From Tachypleus tridentatus (Eukaryota; Arthropoda; Merostomata; Xiphosura; Limulidae), in assembly GCF_004210375.1 (NCBI RefSeq), contig NW_027467782.1:28189276-28253275 (forward strand): a stretch of DNA of 64,000 bases, given 5' to 3'. Both the position numbers and the translations under genes were made by a program. Positions 34,561 through 46,559 of this stretch are shown here, in pieces; positions within the stretch are counted from its first letter, which is position 1; every line of letters starts with the position of its first letter. Below the pieces are notes generated by a model, which saw nothing but the letters and a program-made list of their open reading frames with translations, was not told where the DNA came from and made no database searches.

Positions 34561-35689
34561 TCACTTTTTATTTTACTTAAACTAAAATATTTTAATGATT
34601 TTATTTATTTTGTGTATTTGTTTTAATATATATTTCTACTAAAACTAAACTTGTGTAAAATATAAAATTTCAGGTTTTATTTTGTGTTTAGTTCCATTGT
34701 ATGGATTGTCTGTGAATGTGGTTGGCCAGAAAAGTAGCCCATGAAATGACCCAAGTTATGCACCATTCTTTGTGTAATACTCTTTGATGACAGAGCAGTA
34801 AGTTTGTTTAATTAATTTACAGTTGCTTCTTTAAAACTATATGTTGACAGACCATGGTTTACAGTTCATTAAATTTCAAGATATCTTGATTTTTATTCAA
34901 AATTAATCTATCATTTCCTTTATTAACTTCATGAGTTGTTGTGGGTGTTGAGAATGTTGAAGAGTGCTTTATAAAAGATTCAGTGAAAAAGCTTTATCCA
35001 TAATCAGTTTTAATAATTGTACATGTACATTACTTCTCTGTTTCTTGATGCTAAGGCTATAATAAATTCACTAAGTTATTTCTCACATGAATCATATATT
35101 GTTTTGTTTGAAAGACCTTAGTGATGTATTATAACATGAAATTTGTCCTTGTGTGTTACTACATAATGATTTTATTGCTATTAGCAATTTTTTATTATAA
35201 AACAAATAATAATTTCTGTCAGCATTTCTCTAGACATGAAACCCCATGTTTTTATTAACTGTGGTACATGGTAACTGCAGTAGCTTCTACAATGAAAATG
35301 TTTTGCCTAACTTCATTCCTTTTTCAAATAAGGCTTGTCAAAAAGCCAATAAAACAAGAGTTGTGATTTTTAATATCACTACTACTTTTGCAGGTGTTGC
35401 AGTAACTAGTATCCTGTTCACTGAAGTAAGAATCAAAAGATGTATTTACTGAACTGAGAAGCTAAACCACTAGTTACTTTTACTAAGAAAATTGTTTCCA
35501 AATCATACTTAAATCTGTTGATAATACAGCCATTTCTCAATCTCTAAGACTTTGACTCTTTGCCTATCTAAGCATTTAGAATGCTTGTTTCAGTCTTTTG
35601 TACTCCACTGAAGTACCTTAGGCAAAATCTCAATCTTTTTGTTTATATTTATATATTACATAAAAAATGAAAAAATCTTACTGATAAGT
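34561..35689. other. No gene recognised
   Basis: AT-rich single-copy sequence. The plus-strand open frame at 35246-35452 has no domain. Confidence 0.4.
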
Positions 35690-38040
35690 ATAAATTCTCA
35701 AGTTACAGTTCTTATTGCAGAGCTCAAGCAAACCTCTCCTCTTCTGCCTCTCATATCTAGTGTTTGTCACCTGATGGGATGGGTCAGTCTCATTCAAACA
35801 TGTCCATGATATGATCTGTTGTGATGCGAACCAAGGGTATCTCTTCAGAGGATTCTGAGGTGGCTTTTGCAAATCATTGAGGAGAATTTAGACTTTCTTT
35901 TCTGGCTGTTCCTTTTACTAAATTGACCTAAACAGAGAAACATTTTGATAAGCCACCTCCAGCCTCTTTTCTTCAGTTGTTTTCTTGGATTTTTGTGAGG
36001 TTTTGGGGAGCGTTGCAGTTCAGAGCTTTACCTTTTGGTTTTATATCAGCATCTTGTGTCTTCTTCAAAGTTTTGAAGTTTTTCTCATAACCTGAATTAC
36101 ATGGATCTGTGCATACATCATCATATGGAAAACTTGCTCCTTCTTATCAATTAGTAGAACAACACTCTCAGATTCTCCTTTCAGAAGCCACAAAATTGGG
36201 CTTCGTTATCACACTGAATAAATATATTTTGTCACCAGTACAATATCTCATTCATCTGTGTGTATTTTTCAATACTCTCTTAAGATGTGTTCAACCACCA
36301 TACATAAGGCTTCAAGCCATGGAAAGAGCTGTCAGGTTTTTACTTCTCTTGGTTATCTTTTTTTTTTTTTTTTTGATGTGAGCATCCATTGAGCCTATCT
36401 TTCCTTTGGGATGAATGCATATGATGTCCCTTTACTAATCACTGTGAAATCAGTAGATCATGCATCCTGATCCTTTGATGAGCTGTCTCCTTGCATAGAG
36501 CAACATTGTCATTTGTGAAATAGTGATTGGATCGGAACAACACTTTTATTCCACCACCTCATCCCAAGATCCATTTGTTCAGACATCTTTTTAGGTATGG
36601 TGTGCTTATCTTCAAGGTTAGGAGCTCCAGGGTACTTGGATGGAAGATAAATCTATCCTTCACATCAATGTTCTTAAACTTCATGCAGTACGCTGGGCAA
36701 TGGTTCAAAGCATGTTTTCCTTGAAGGGAAAAATTGATATGATACATTCTGACAATTCCATGGTGGTATCTCAGATTTCTCTTCGAGGAAGTACACATTC
36801 TCAAGACCTTTGTTTTCATACCTTGGACCTTCTGTACTGTGCATATTCTTATCCAATGAGTCATTAAGTATGTCATGTTCCAAAGGGGTTAAATTTAATT
36901 TCAGATCACTTGTCTTAACCCAACTGAATTTTCCAGCATGACTGATGCTACATCATAAGGTTTATAAGTGGATTTGCTCACATTTTGGATCTCCAATGAT
37001 GAATGCCTTTGTGAATCATTGGAATCCTACACTGCAGTTGTTTTGATCTTCAATACCTTATTCTCAAGCATTGCAGTAAATGTGTTCATTTAGCACTGGA
37101 CAGATTCATATCTGTATGCATTTTCTCCCAGTTTGGCTGTTTATTCAGGTTCTAACTATGGTTTGTTCTATTCCCTGTTGAGTTCTCTTGGTTACACCAT
37201 ATTGGCCAACTCAAGCATAATTTCTGCTTTTTCACTACCTGCAGGAGTGTCCACCTTTATTTCTTTCATATTCTCAGTCTTTGCTGAGGCAACCTTGATC
37301 AGACATTCTCCACCCAGACATATGGAAACTCCATCTTCTAATTTGGAAATTGTGTTCCTGTTCCTTTGTATTTAATTAAATCTCTCTGTAGGCCAGTCAT
37401 GATCATTTATCAACAAAAGTGAAATATTTATTGTCAGTTGTGTATTGAGAGGTATTTAAACCCTCTTCATTCCAAAGTATTTACCATATCCTGTTTTGTG
37501 ACATGGGTATTTGAGAAGGGTCTTGCTTTGTCTACAATGGCTTTATATAAGGCATCTTTATCCACTATTTTTAGGCATTCCAAATATTGGAAGGATTTTG
37601 AATCCCCAGTTCTATATGGTCTGCTAGAATCCTTTTGTATTCTTTAGCTAAAGCAAACTTTTCAAGTTACCAAATTGGGATTTTACAGTTGTTTTTCATG
37701 TCTCATCCTCCTTTTGAGGCCTTAGTTCCTTGTTCTTTTCTTCATCGTTCTCTTAAATACTGTTTTTGTTGTTGGTCAGTGTTGTTTGCAATTGATGTGC
37801 ATAGGACTAGTTATCATTGCCCATTTGTCCTGCTTTACCCTGATAGGCCTTTTCTTCCCAAGACTCATGCAATCAGGAAAGGAGGAGCCTTCTTACCAAT
37901 CCATTTGCCAGCCATTTTCACCTTTATGACATCCCCAATCCTGATCTGTTGGTATGTCCTGTAGAACCTTCAAGTGTTATGTGGCTTGTACTAACTCATT
38001 GACGTACTAGACTCGTGCAGAATAATTACCTCTTTCCTTT
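35690..38040 (+). mobile_element. DIRS-like retroelement fossil, 5' part
   Basis: Plus-strand order: reverse transcriptase remnants (about 36020-36360), RNase H-like part (about 36640-36860, with a MIHSDNSMVVSQIS stretch), then tyrosine recombinase remnants (about 37130-38040, including a YPDRPFLP motif near 37850). RT, RH and YR in this order is diagnostic for DIRS-type elements. The copy is broken in several places and old. A LINE interrupts it at about 38040. The 5' terminal repeat is not recognised. Confidence 0.7.
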
Positions 38041-40045
38041 CAGGCTGATTGTCTCTATGACTATAATCGTTCCTTTACACTTGTGGAACTCAAACTGGCC
38101 CTTTGTTGGTCGGACCTAATGGTATACACTTTAAATGCTGTGCCATTCATCTCCTGCATCTCTTGCTATTCTTCTGATTGTTTTTAACTAGATCTGGCAG
38201 GAAAATGTTTTTCCTGATGCCTGGCACTAGGATATTTTCCTACCTTACTCTAAACCTGAGAAGGATCCTAAGAATCCTTCAAATTACCATCCAGTTGCTT
38301 TAACAAGCTGTCTATACAAAATCTTAGAGAGGATTGTTAATTCTCATCTTGTTTGTTTCCTCAAAGTAAACAGCCTGTTCTTGCCCACCCAGCATGGGTT
38401 TTGATGACAATGCTCCACCGTGGACCACCTGATTCGCTTCAACCCTCAACCAGAGAAGTTTTTCTCAAACGACATCTTGTATCAATATTCTTTGACCTTG
38501 AGAAGACTTATGATACAACATGGAGGAATGGTATTTTGCAAGACCTCCATTTATATGGGTTACGTGACCATTTGCCCATATTTATTTTAAAATTTTTAAT
38601 GGGCAGGCGATTCCAAGTTTGTGTGGGTTCAGCACTTTCCTGTCCTTTTCTACAGGAACTTGCAGTCCCTCAAGGCTGTGTTTTGAGTGTCACACTTTTC
38701 ATTATAAAGATTAATGCTATCACAGAACAACTCCCTCTTACTGTTGTAAACTGGCCCTATGTCAACAACTTTCACATCCCATGTCAGCATTGAACATGTG
38801 TTATATTGAGCAGCAGCTACAGACTGCCTTTAATCATATATTGAAGTAGACCACAGCAAACAGTTTTACCTTTTCTGTCTCTACAATTGTTTGCTTGCAC
38901 TTTTATCACCAACGAGGTATTCACCCTGATCCTAACTCCATATCGGTGAAGTTGTGCTACCTGTGGTCCCTGAATCAAAGTTCTTGGAATTTATCTTTGC
39001 CCGTAAGCTGACTTTTATACCACACATCAAGCAACTATGGGTCGAATGTACAAGAGCACTGAGCATCCTCCTTGTCATTTTTTCCACCATTTTGGGAGCA
39101 GATTGATGTTCTATGCTTAAGATATATTGTTCTCTTATTCGAATGAAACTAGACTATGGATCACTGATCTATGGCTCTGCCAGGACCTTGGTCTTAAAAA
39201 TGCTGAACCCCGTTCATCAACAGGGACTTTGGCTTTGTATTGGGGCTTTCTGAACTTCCCAGTTCAGAACTTACACACAAAGTCTCATGAACGTCCTTGC
39301 ACCTCTGCCATTTGCAACTGTCTACTGTGTGCTTTGAAACTTCATTCCTCACCAAAGCATCCCACCTGGGGTTGTGTTTTTTGTTTTTCCTTGATGGGCC
39401 ATGCTTTTTCAAAACAGGCAATCTGCCATTGCTCCTTTTGGCCTTGTTATCCAAGAGCAGTTGAGTGAATTGGGCTTGTCCTTGATAGCATTACTGTACC
39501 CACCAGTCAGCCCATCCCATGTTTTATTACAGACCACAAATGTGACCTATCTGAGAAATGCAGATACTCCCTATTGGAAATACTGTCTGTTATTTGCTGA
39601 ACATCTTTCAAACCATCCTTCCCTTCCTATTTATACAAATGGTTCAAAATCAGGTGACTCTGTGGGCTCTGCCATAGTTTGTTGTGGTTCAGTGGTTGTG
39701 CACAGAATCCCCTCTACAGCTTCTGTGTTCACTGCTGAACTGTATGAAATTTCTCTTGCCCTGGATCACATAGAAGATAAGCAGTACTCAAATTGCACTG
39801 TTTATACTCACTTGCTTAGTTCTCTACTGGCCCTGGAACAATTTCACGTAAGTTTATACCCTGTTCTCGCCGATATTCAAAACTGATTTGATCCAGTTTG
39901 TCTAGATACCAATCCATGTTGCCATTTGTGGGAATGAGCTTGCAGACACTGCAGCTAAATCTGTCTGCTCTGGCACTATCACTGCTGTACCTTTTCTATA
40001 CATGGACTATGGTCCTATATTCAAGGCTCAGCTCCATGGTTTATA
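38040..40045 (+). mobile_element. LINE (RT and RNase H) nested in the DIRS-like fossil
   Basis: Plus-strand order: DCLYDYNRSFTLVELKLAL near 38050-38100, an SNYHPVALTS-like stretch near 38280, RT segment 38353-38793 (IFFDLEKTYDTTW, GRRFQVCVGSA, VPQGCVLSVTLF, YVNNFHI in place of the YxDD box). A DYGSLIYGSA-type stretch follows near 39150. RNase H is at 39540-39890 (YTNGSKSGDSVGSA, STASVFTAELYEISLALDHI), ending near DYGPIFKAQL at 40020-40040. Same family as 8790-10130 but with more 5' sequence and a truncated 3' end. Stops and frameshifts make it inactive. Confidence 0.85.
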
Positions 40046-41460
40046 ATTGGTTTGCCTATTGCACTGTTTCCAGAACACTGTTTCTCAGGATTTTCTGACA
40101 CGTATTACTCACCAGACTACTAAAGGAGCTTGAGAACCCCCAGTTTTGAGTTGCTGGGGTGATGGACATCGTTTTGTTTTTTTTCATCTAGGGTGTTTGA
40201 GTGTGTTTCTCCAGTCTTGGAGAAGAGGGTGAAGTTGGGGCCCTTCTTTTTGGGTCTCTGGATGTTTTTCCCAGATGTTAGTAGGAGTGACACCTTCTTG
40301 CTTTTGAGCCTACTTGTAATTTCAGCTGAAGTTTGACATGATGTTATCCAGTTGAGGATTGTGTGGCTCTTCTTTTTGATCAGTGTTGGTTTTGTACAAT
40401 GTTCACGAAAGGAGGTCAGCTATCTCCTCAAAATTCCAAATGCAAAATGGTTTCATCCTAGGCCATTGGTTGAGTGCAGGTTCTACGTCTTCTCCATAAT
40501 TCTGGGTCAAGTGAAATACTCCTTCTCCATATGGTTGAGGAGTAAGGATGAGTGTTCATAATTCCAGACTGGATGAGTTCTGTTCCTTTGGTTGAGTATG
40601 GTGTACACAATCCCATCATTCTGTGCCTAGTGTGTTGCCTTTTGGACTTTTTCAAGTGGAGGAGAAAGTTTGTCTATTTAGGTACTGTTTACATTTTCAT
40701 CATGATGATTCCAGTGTGGTGAAGTGTATCATACTCTGGCTACAGGTTGGAATACAATCAAAACTAAGTGTGTGTGTGTGTGTCTATATATGTACCACTA
40801 ACGTGTACATCAGTAGCCAATTTTTTTTTACCATCAAAACGTGGTACATAGGTGCCACAACTCTTTTAGTTCCAATCCCAAGTTGTGGAATTTCAGCAGT
40901 CTGGTCAGGTCTGATCTCAACTGACACTTACTCGTGTTCTATTCCACCTTTGATGTCAGAGGTGAAGAACATATCTGTTCTGGATGTAGTGCAGTTCTCC
41001 CACTCTTATACCAATTTTTATTGTGGTACACTCTTGTTCTGAACAGATGTTTTCTGTATGGATAATGCCTACACCAGCCTCAATGTAGAATTTTAGCCAT
41101 ACATAAGTGGATGCTTAGTATGTTTTGAAAGCTAACATTTTCTTACACTGAAAATATATTTTTAATAACACTTTCCTCTGCTGACACTATTCCATCCTAC
41201 CTCCCCACTAAAAGCCATTTTATGTCTTGAATAAGGTGTTCATATATTGTACCTAAATAGAAGAAGTTTGAAAATTGGAATTCACCTAAAGCATTTGAGT
41301 GGGGTATAAAAGGCTAGAGCAAATTTTTTTAATATTAAGCTAAGATGGGCAAACAGTGGAAATGCTGGAGACTGAGAAATATGGATATTATCAGAGGAGG
41401 TATTATTAGAAATACATTTTCAGCTTAGGAAAATGTCATCTTTCAAACCACTTACTCATT
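40046..41460 (+). mobile_element. Probable 3' part of the DIRS-like fossil, with inverted repeat
   Basis: After the nested LINE the sequence runs through a GT-rich microsatellite (40769-40784) to an inverted repeat: 41122-41195 and 41377-41448 are reverse complements at roughly 80 percent by eye (GTTTTGAAAGCTAACATTTT... against ...AAAATGTCATCTTTCAAAC). Inverted or split terminal repeats are a known DIRS feature, and the same motif ends the fossil at 15600-18480. Assignment of 40046-40900 to this element is inferred from position only. Confidence 0.45.
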
Positions 41461-42022
41461 AATTTTATTTACTAAGTAAAGAACTTCTGTATGTCCTATA
41501 AAGAATGTTCTATATAACATATATCAGTAAATGTCAATATGCATGTGTATCTATTCCTTTTAGATTTCCATATTTTTTGATCAGTCAGCACCAAACTTAG
41601 CACAGTGACTTGAGGAAGGTCATGGGAGAGGGTTAGTCCCCTTTTCTAAATTTGGAAAAACTATCAATGTTGAGTATCCTTCAGCATTAGAATGACTATG
41701 TCACCACTGATATAATTTTTATAAATGGTATCTTTCTTTTCAGTATTGGTACTGTTACATATTGTTATTGCATTTTTAATGTTATTATGTTTAAGAAAGA
41801 AAAATAAGGCACAATTTTCAATCTTTTGGTAGATACGAGTTTTGTTTCATTCATTTAATGAACAGGTACAGTGGCTATATACATATGCACACCTGAAAGA
41901 CATAAAGTGGTTGAATTTCAAGAGATTATGCACATTTCAAAATAATTCAACCAAATTATATTAAAAATATTATTCAAGTGGTAATGCAATAATATTAATG
42001 TAACTTTTCCTTTTTCTTACAG
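41461..42022. other. Intronic DNA upstream of the AKTIP-like exon
   Basis: AT-rich. No other exon was recognised. The polypyrimidine tract at its right end serves the next exon. Confidence 0.4.
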
Positions 42023-42087
42023 TGTGATGCTTCAGAGACGAAGGTTACCTGGGGTATATGTTGTTCCATCAGCTGGTTCACCACTGA
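42023..42087 (+). CDS. AKTIP: AKTIP/FTS-like exon (UEV domain)
   Basis: A 65-nt exon with a strong acceptor (CCTTTTTCTTACAG) and a consensus donor (CTGA|GTAAGT). Its 21 whole codons give VMLQRRRLPGVYVVPSAGSPL, which matches the KQKLPGVYVIPSYRSAL stretch in the catalytically inactive E2-like (UEV) domain of AKTIP/FTS, a subunit of the FTS-Hook-FHIP complex that links cargo to dynein. Neighbouring exons (WFGVIF...) were not found before the gap at 44261. The short length limits certainty. Confidence 0.6.
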
Positions 42088-42519
42088 GTAAGTTAGCCTC
42101 TGTATTTTAAACATCACTTTTACTTTAATACAAATGTAGTATATCATTTTTAACATAGGAAATTGTGGTGTTTGAGCAGATTTGTTTGAGTTTATTGTGA
42201 TAAAATTATCACTATTTATTTCAGAAGTTACTACAAAAATGAAATACTAGTTCAAAGCTGTTACAGAAATAGAAAAGCTTTATAAAATATGTCATTGCTT
42301 TACCCATGGTTAGTTTTGTGAGAATCAGTGAGTATTTGTAGCATAGCTACAGTTAAACAATGTTAGTTTGTATACTTAGTTGTTCACAAAAAATAAAACT
42401 TATAATGAAAGTATCTTTTGGGCTTATCTTACATTTTAATTATAAAATTGTACATGTATTTATTTCCATGAAAATGAATAGAATTCTGCATTATTGTATT
42501 GAAAACAAAGAACATTTAA
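42088..42519. other. Intronic DNA downstream of the AKTIP-like exon
   Basis: AT-rich. The plus-strand open frame at 42360-42596 has no domain and overlaps the 3' end of a LINE. Confidence 0.4.
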
Positions 42520-42810
42520 TTTGTTACATTTACATAAAATTTAAGGACAGCAAGGGACCTGTCAGCTCTTTCAGGCTATCCCATCCATTAAAGTAATTTT
42601 AGGTGAAACTACAAGTTTTAAAATACTTGCCAAGTCTTTTCTTAAACTCCATTAAATTTACTACATCTATTACATCTGAAAACAATCCATTCCAAAGGCC
42701 AGTTGCTGTATCAGAAAAATAAAAGTGCTTTTACTGAAGATATTCCTACCCAGTGGAAGTGAAGGAAAATATCAGTCTGGGCAAGATTTCAGAGTGCCAT
42801 TGCTGAGGAC
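42520..42810 (-). mobile_element. CR1-like LINE 3' end
   Basis: The minus strand encodes, from right to left, a YFSDTATGLWNGLFSD stretch, VVNLMEFKKRLGKYFKT and WDSLKELTGPLLSLNF. This is the usual C-terminus of CR1-type polymerase proteins (x-x-W-N-x-L-P-x-x-V-V...FKxxLDxxF). Isolated 3' end, as expected for 5'-truncated insertion. Confidence 0.7.
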
Positions 42811-44260
42811 TTGTGTACTAAATTAAACACCAAGCCTAATGAAATAACTTTATTACAAATCTGATATAAGATATTTGCAGTTGAACAGTCACACTTGTCC
42901 TGCCAAGCATCCAGTTGTTGTTCTGATGAGATGGATCACATCTTCCTAGCCTTTAATGAGCCAGACTTCTATATCACAGCTTTGGAGTTAATTGGATTAG
43001 CTAGTTCATGTTTGATGGAGAGGATGGCTAGGTTATTGAGCATTAATTGACTTATTGTGGATCTCAAGTAAGTCTTAATTTCAGTTTGGAAAAGCTATTT
43101 ATATGTTGTATTGCTCACACACTTAGTGAAAAGGAATGTCCTCAATATGATGAGAAAGTTAGGGAAAGATTCCTCAAATCTCTACTTACCATATTTAAAT
43201 ATTCCACATGCCTTTTGTCTACTGTTTTGTTTCTGGTGGCTTCATCATAGATTTTGATGTGTCAACAAAGATGATGAAATTCTTTCTGTAGTCCACTGTT
43301 GATGATATCATAACATATCTCTATGAGATGGTAAAGGGAGGGAGCATATCTATATATGTAGTTCACAGTCTGCTTGTCCTAACCAACAGTGTGAGATATA
43401 AGGAATATGGCTTTTTAATTCCAACTTAGAGTGGAGAAATCTTGGCTACTTTCTTTGGGTCTGGCTTGTAGTCTTGATAAATTAGGTAACATTTCCACCC
43501 ATATATGAAGAACATGTCTATTCTGAATGTAGTGCACTAGGGTGTGAATTATCCATTGACTCAGTTATGATCTATACAGATGATGCTTTCATCAGTCCCT
43601 TCACTTTATCAATGTCGGATTTTAACTATAAGTGTAAGAGGGGGTGAGTATTTTTTGAAATTAACATACTCCATTGAGAGCCAGTGTTATCCTGGCAGTT
43701 GAGTAATAGTTGTAAATGTAAGTAGAGGGTAAGTACTATTGGAAATACTTTTGATTTAAGAATATTTTAAGTTTTAAATTATAATTCATTTATAGTTCAA
43801 TGAAATGCTTAAAATTAAGAAATAGAAATGTGTTTTTTCATTTTAACTCTGTTGAATAATTCATCTCAAAATATCTTCCTTGGATCATATATATAATTTC
43901 ATATCTGTTTTCAGTTATAGTTCAATTTAAATGTTTCATTTTCCTTTCCTGTTCCTTACTGTTGATTATATACATCACATGTCAACAGGAATCAGCAGGC
44001 AATAGAATGGTATGAACAGCAGAGATTCCTTTATTTTTTGACAAAAAATAATTTAATACACTATTTTGTACTTGTAAGACATGTAGAGCAAGGGCAAAGT
44101 TTGGTTATTTTGTAGCAGTTATTAAACCTTTCAAATGTGAATTTTAAACAGAATACATAATTAACTAAAATATAAAATGTACATACAACTTAAGTGTCTC
44201 TATAACATTTATGTAAGAAACAAATGAAGTGCTGCTGTGAACAAAGTAACCAATACTAGT
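42811..44260. other. Repeat-like DNA to the gap; contains a relative of 40900-41080
   Basis: Near 43505-43545 the phrase GAAGAACATGTCTATTCTGAATGTAGTGCA repeats one at 40966-40995 with few changes, and 43700-43760 weakly resembles the terminal motif at 41377-41448. The stretch therefore probably carries the end of another DIRS-like copy. No gene recognised. Confidence 0.4.
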
Positions 44261-44760
44261 NNNNNNNNNNNNNNNNNNNNNNNNNNNNNNNNNNNNNNNN
44301 NNNNNNNNNNNNNNNNNNNNNNNNNNNNNNNNNNNNNNNNNNNNNNNNNNNNNNNNNNNNNNNNNNNNNNNNNNNNNNNNNNNNNNNNNNNNNNNNNNNN
44401 NNNNNNNNNNNNNNNNNNNNNNNNNNNNNNNNNNNNNNNNNNNNNNNNNNNNNNNNNNNNNNNNNNNNNNNNNNNNNNNNNNNNNNNNNNNNNNNNNNNN
44501 NNNNNNNNNNNNNNNNNNNNNNNNNNNNNNNNNNNNNNNNNNNNNNNNNNNNNNNNNNNNNNNNNNNNNNNNNNNNNNNNNNNNNNNNNNNNNNNNNNNN
44601 NNNNNNNNNNNNNNNNNNNNNNNNNNNNNNNNNNNNNNNNNNNNNNNNNNNNNNNNNNNNNNNNNNNNNNNNNNNNNNNNNNNNNNNNNNNNNNNNNNNN
44701 NNNNNNNNNNNNNNNNNNNNNNNNNNNNNNNNNNNNNNNNNNNNNNNNNNNNNNNNNNNN
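44261..44760. other. Assembly gap (500 N)
   Basis: Exactly 500 unknown bases. The round size suggests a scaffold gap of arbitrary length rather than a sized gap. Open frames running through it on both strands are artefacts. Left of the gap lies single-copy sequence; right of it the inverted arm starts at once. Confidence 0.98.
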
Positions 44761-44761
44761 A

Positions 44762-46559
44762 GTGGTTTTACCTGCTATTTTAATCTTTGAAAAGGCTTCC
44801 ACATTCCTTCAATTCAAGATTTAAAGGTTGCATCTTTAGCCTACTTGAAGTTTCATTTAGTTTTTTTTAAATCTAAATATATTTTATAAACTAAGATTAA
44901 TAAATTATAGTGAAATTGAATGGTATCATTTTGGTTATTTCTGATTTTTTGGTTATTCAAATGTATATGTAAAACCTAAAAGAATTTTAAAAAATTGTTT
45001 GATATCCTCTAGTACAAAATTTTAAAAGGCTTAGCAACTTGTGTCCAGCAGCAACTAAGTCCAAAGTTCATAGCCAAAAGAAATAATTGTTTCCTTTACT
45101 TCTTGATTTATCATTTTATATGTTAAGAAAAATAAGTTTAATAATTTATTTCTAAATTGGAAAAATCAATATACATATATATATTGTATAATAATTGAAA
45201 TATGACTATATATCACAAAATACTAGTCCACTAAAACACAGCCAAGACAGGGAAAATTAAAGATCAGTTATATTTTACTGGATATAAGTGCATGTGCCCT
45301 ACATCAATGAAAGATTTGTTATGCAATTAGACATGACTGTAAGGTCCATATAATAAAAAAATTATATGAAAATATATACCATCATGAGACTTAAGCTACT
45401 TAAACATTTGTACTTTCATTTTATAATATGTAGTCATTCTAGCACAAAAAAGCATAATTTATATTTCTTAATTTTTTATGATGTTTACGAGGTTGGTCAA
45501 GTGACTGACCCTACATAGTTTGAGTAAAGAAACTTAAAAATATAAAGTCTTACATCTGATTTTTTTATATAGCATAATTGTAATGTTTACTAAAAGTCTA
45601 CCAAAGTTTGTGAAGATACACATACTGTATCAAAAGTTATAATGCAAATACTTAATGCATGCAAATGTGTAGACAAACTCATGTATCATACACCAAACCC
45701 ACAGCAAAGGGTTAAGACAACTAATAGCACATACTCATTACAAGTCAAAACAGGCATTCCTTTTCAAGATAAATAACTATATAGTTGTCACTTGGAATAC
45801 TGTTTACTGTTTTAGTGTGAAATACACATGCTGCTTATAAAAAAACAACAAGAAAAGTGTGGCTGAAAGTACCAACTCAGGATGAATCACAAAGAGCACA
45901 ATAAATACATTTAAAGAAGAGCATTACTGCTGTGACAGGAGAAAGATGACCAAGAGGGGTGGTTAAATAGGATGACATGAAATAAAAAACATCATACAAG
46001 AAAGAGATTTGCTTAAAATGTATGAACTAAGAGCAACAAATTCTGTAAAAAATATTAAAAGCAAAATGTTACGATGGGAGTGGGGTCTCAAATTTGAGAG
46101 ATGACACAAGAAGACTCATTACTATTGTTTGTTAGTTTTTTAAATTTTATTTCTTCTTAAATATTTACGAATAGATTTAAGTGACATCTCTCAACCTGAA
46201 CAGCTGTTAGATGCAGTGGTCTAGAACAGTGAATAATGCAAAGCCTATTCAAGCATATTATTTTTGTTATAGAATTATTACTTCATGATTAAATATACAC
46301 CTTAGTCTACAAATGTATGAAAAAATAATTAAATTTCTATTTAGGATACCTTTTTAATTTCTATTTAGGATACATTTTTAATTGTTATTCTTATTTTAAC
46401 ATGAATCCTTGAGAAAAAAAATTTCATAATTATTATAAAATTTCAAGTTGCATTACTAATTAATATTTTTTTTAAACTCATTTCTTTTTTAAATTATTCT
46501 TACTTTTTCAATATAAATACAGTATCCTAGCCTGTATTTTTTGGGGTCTACATTTGCCT
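44762..46559. other. Mirror of 31481-33265, no gene recognised
   Basis: Innermost right-arm sequence, AT-rich, nothing recognised. Confidence 0.5.

Noticed and set aside
44209-44824. Long open frames on both strands spanning the N run
   Set aside because: They consist almost entirely of unknown bases and are artefacts of translating N.
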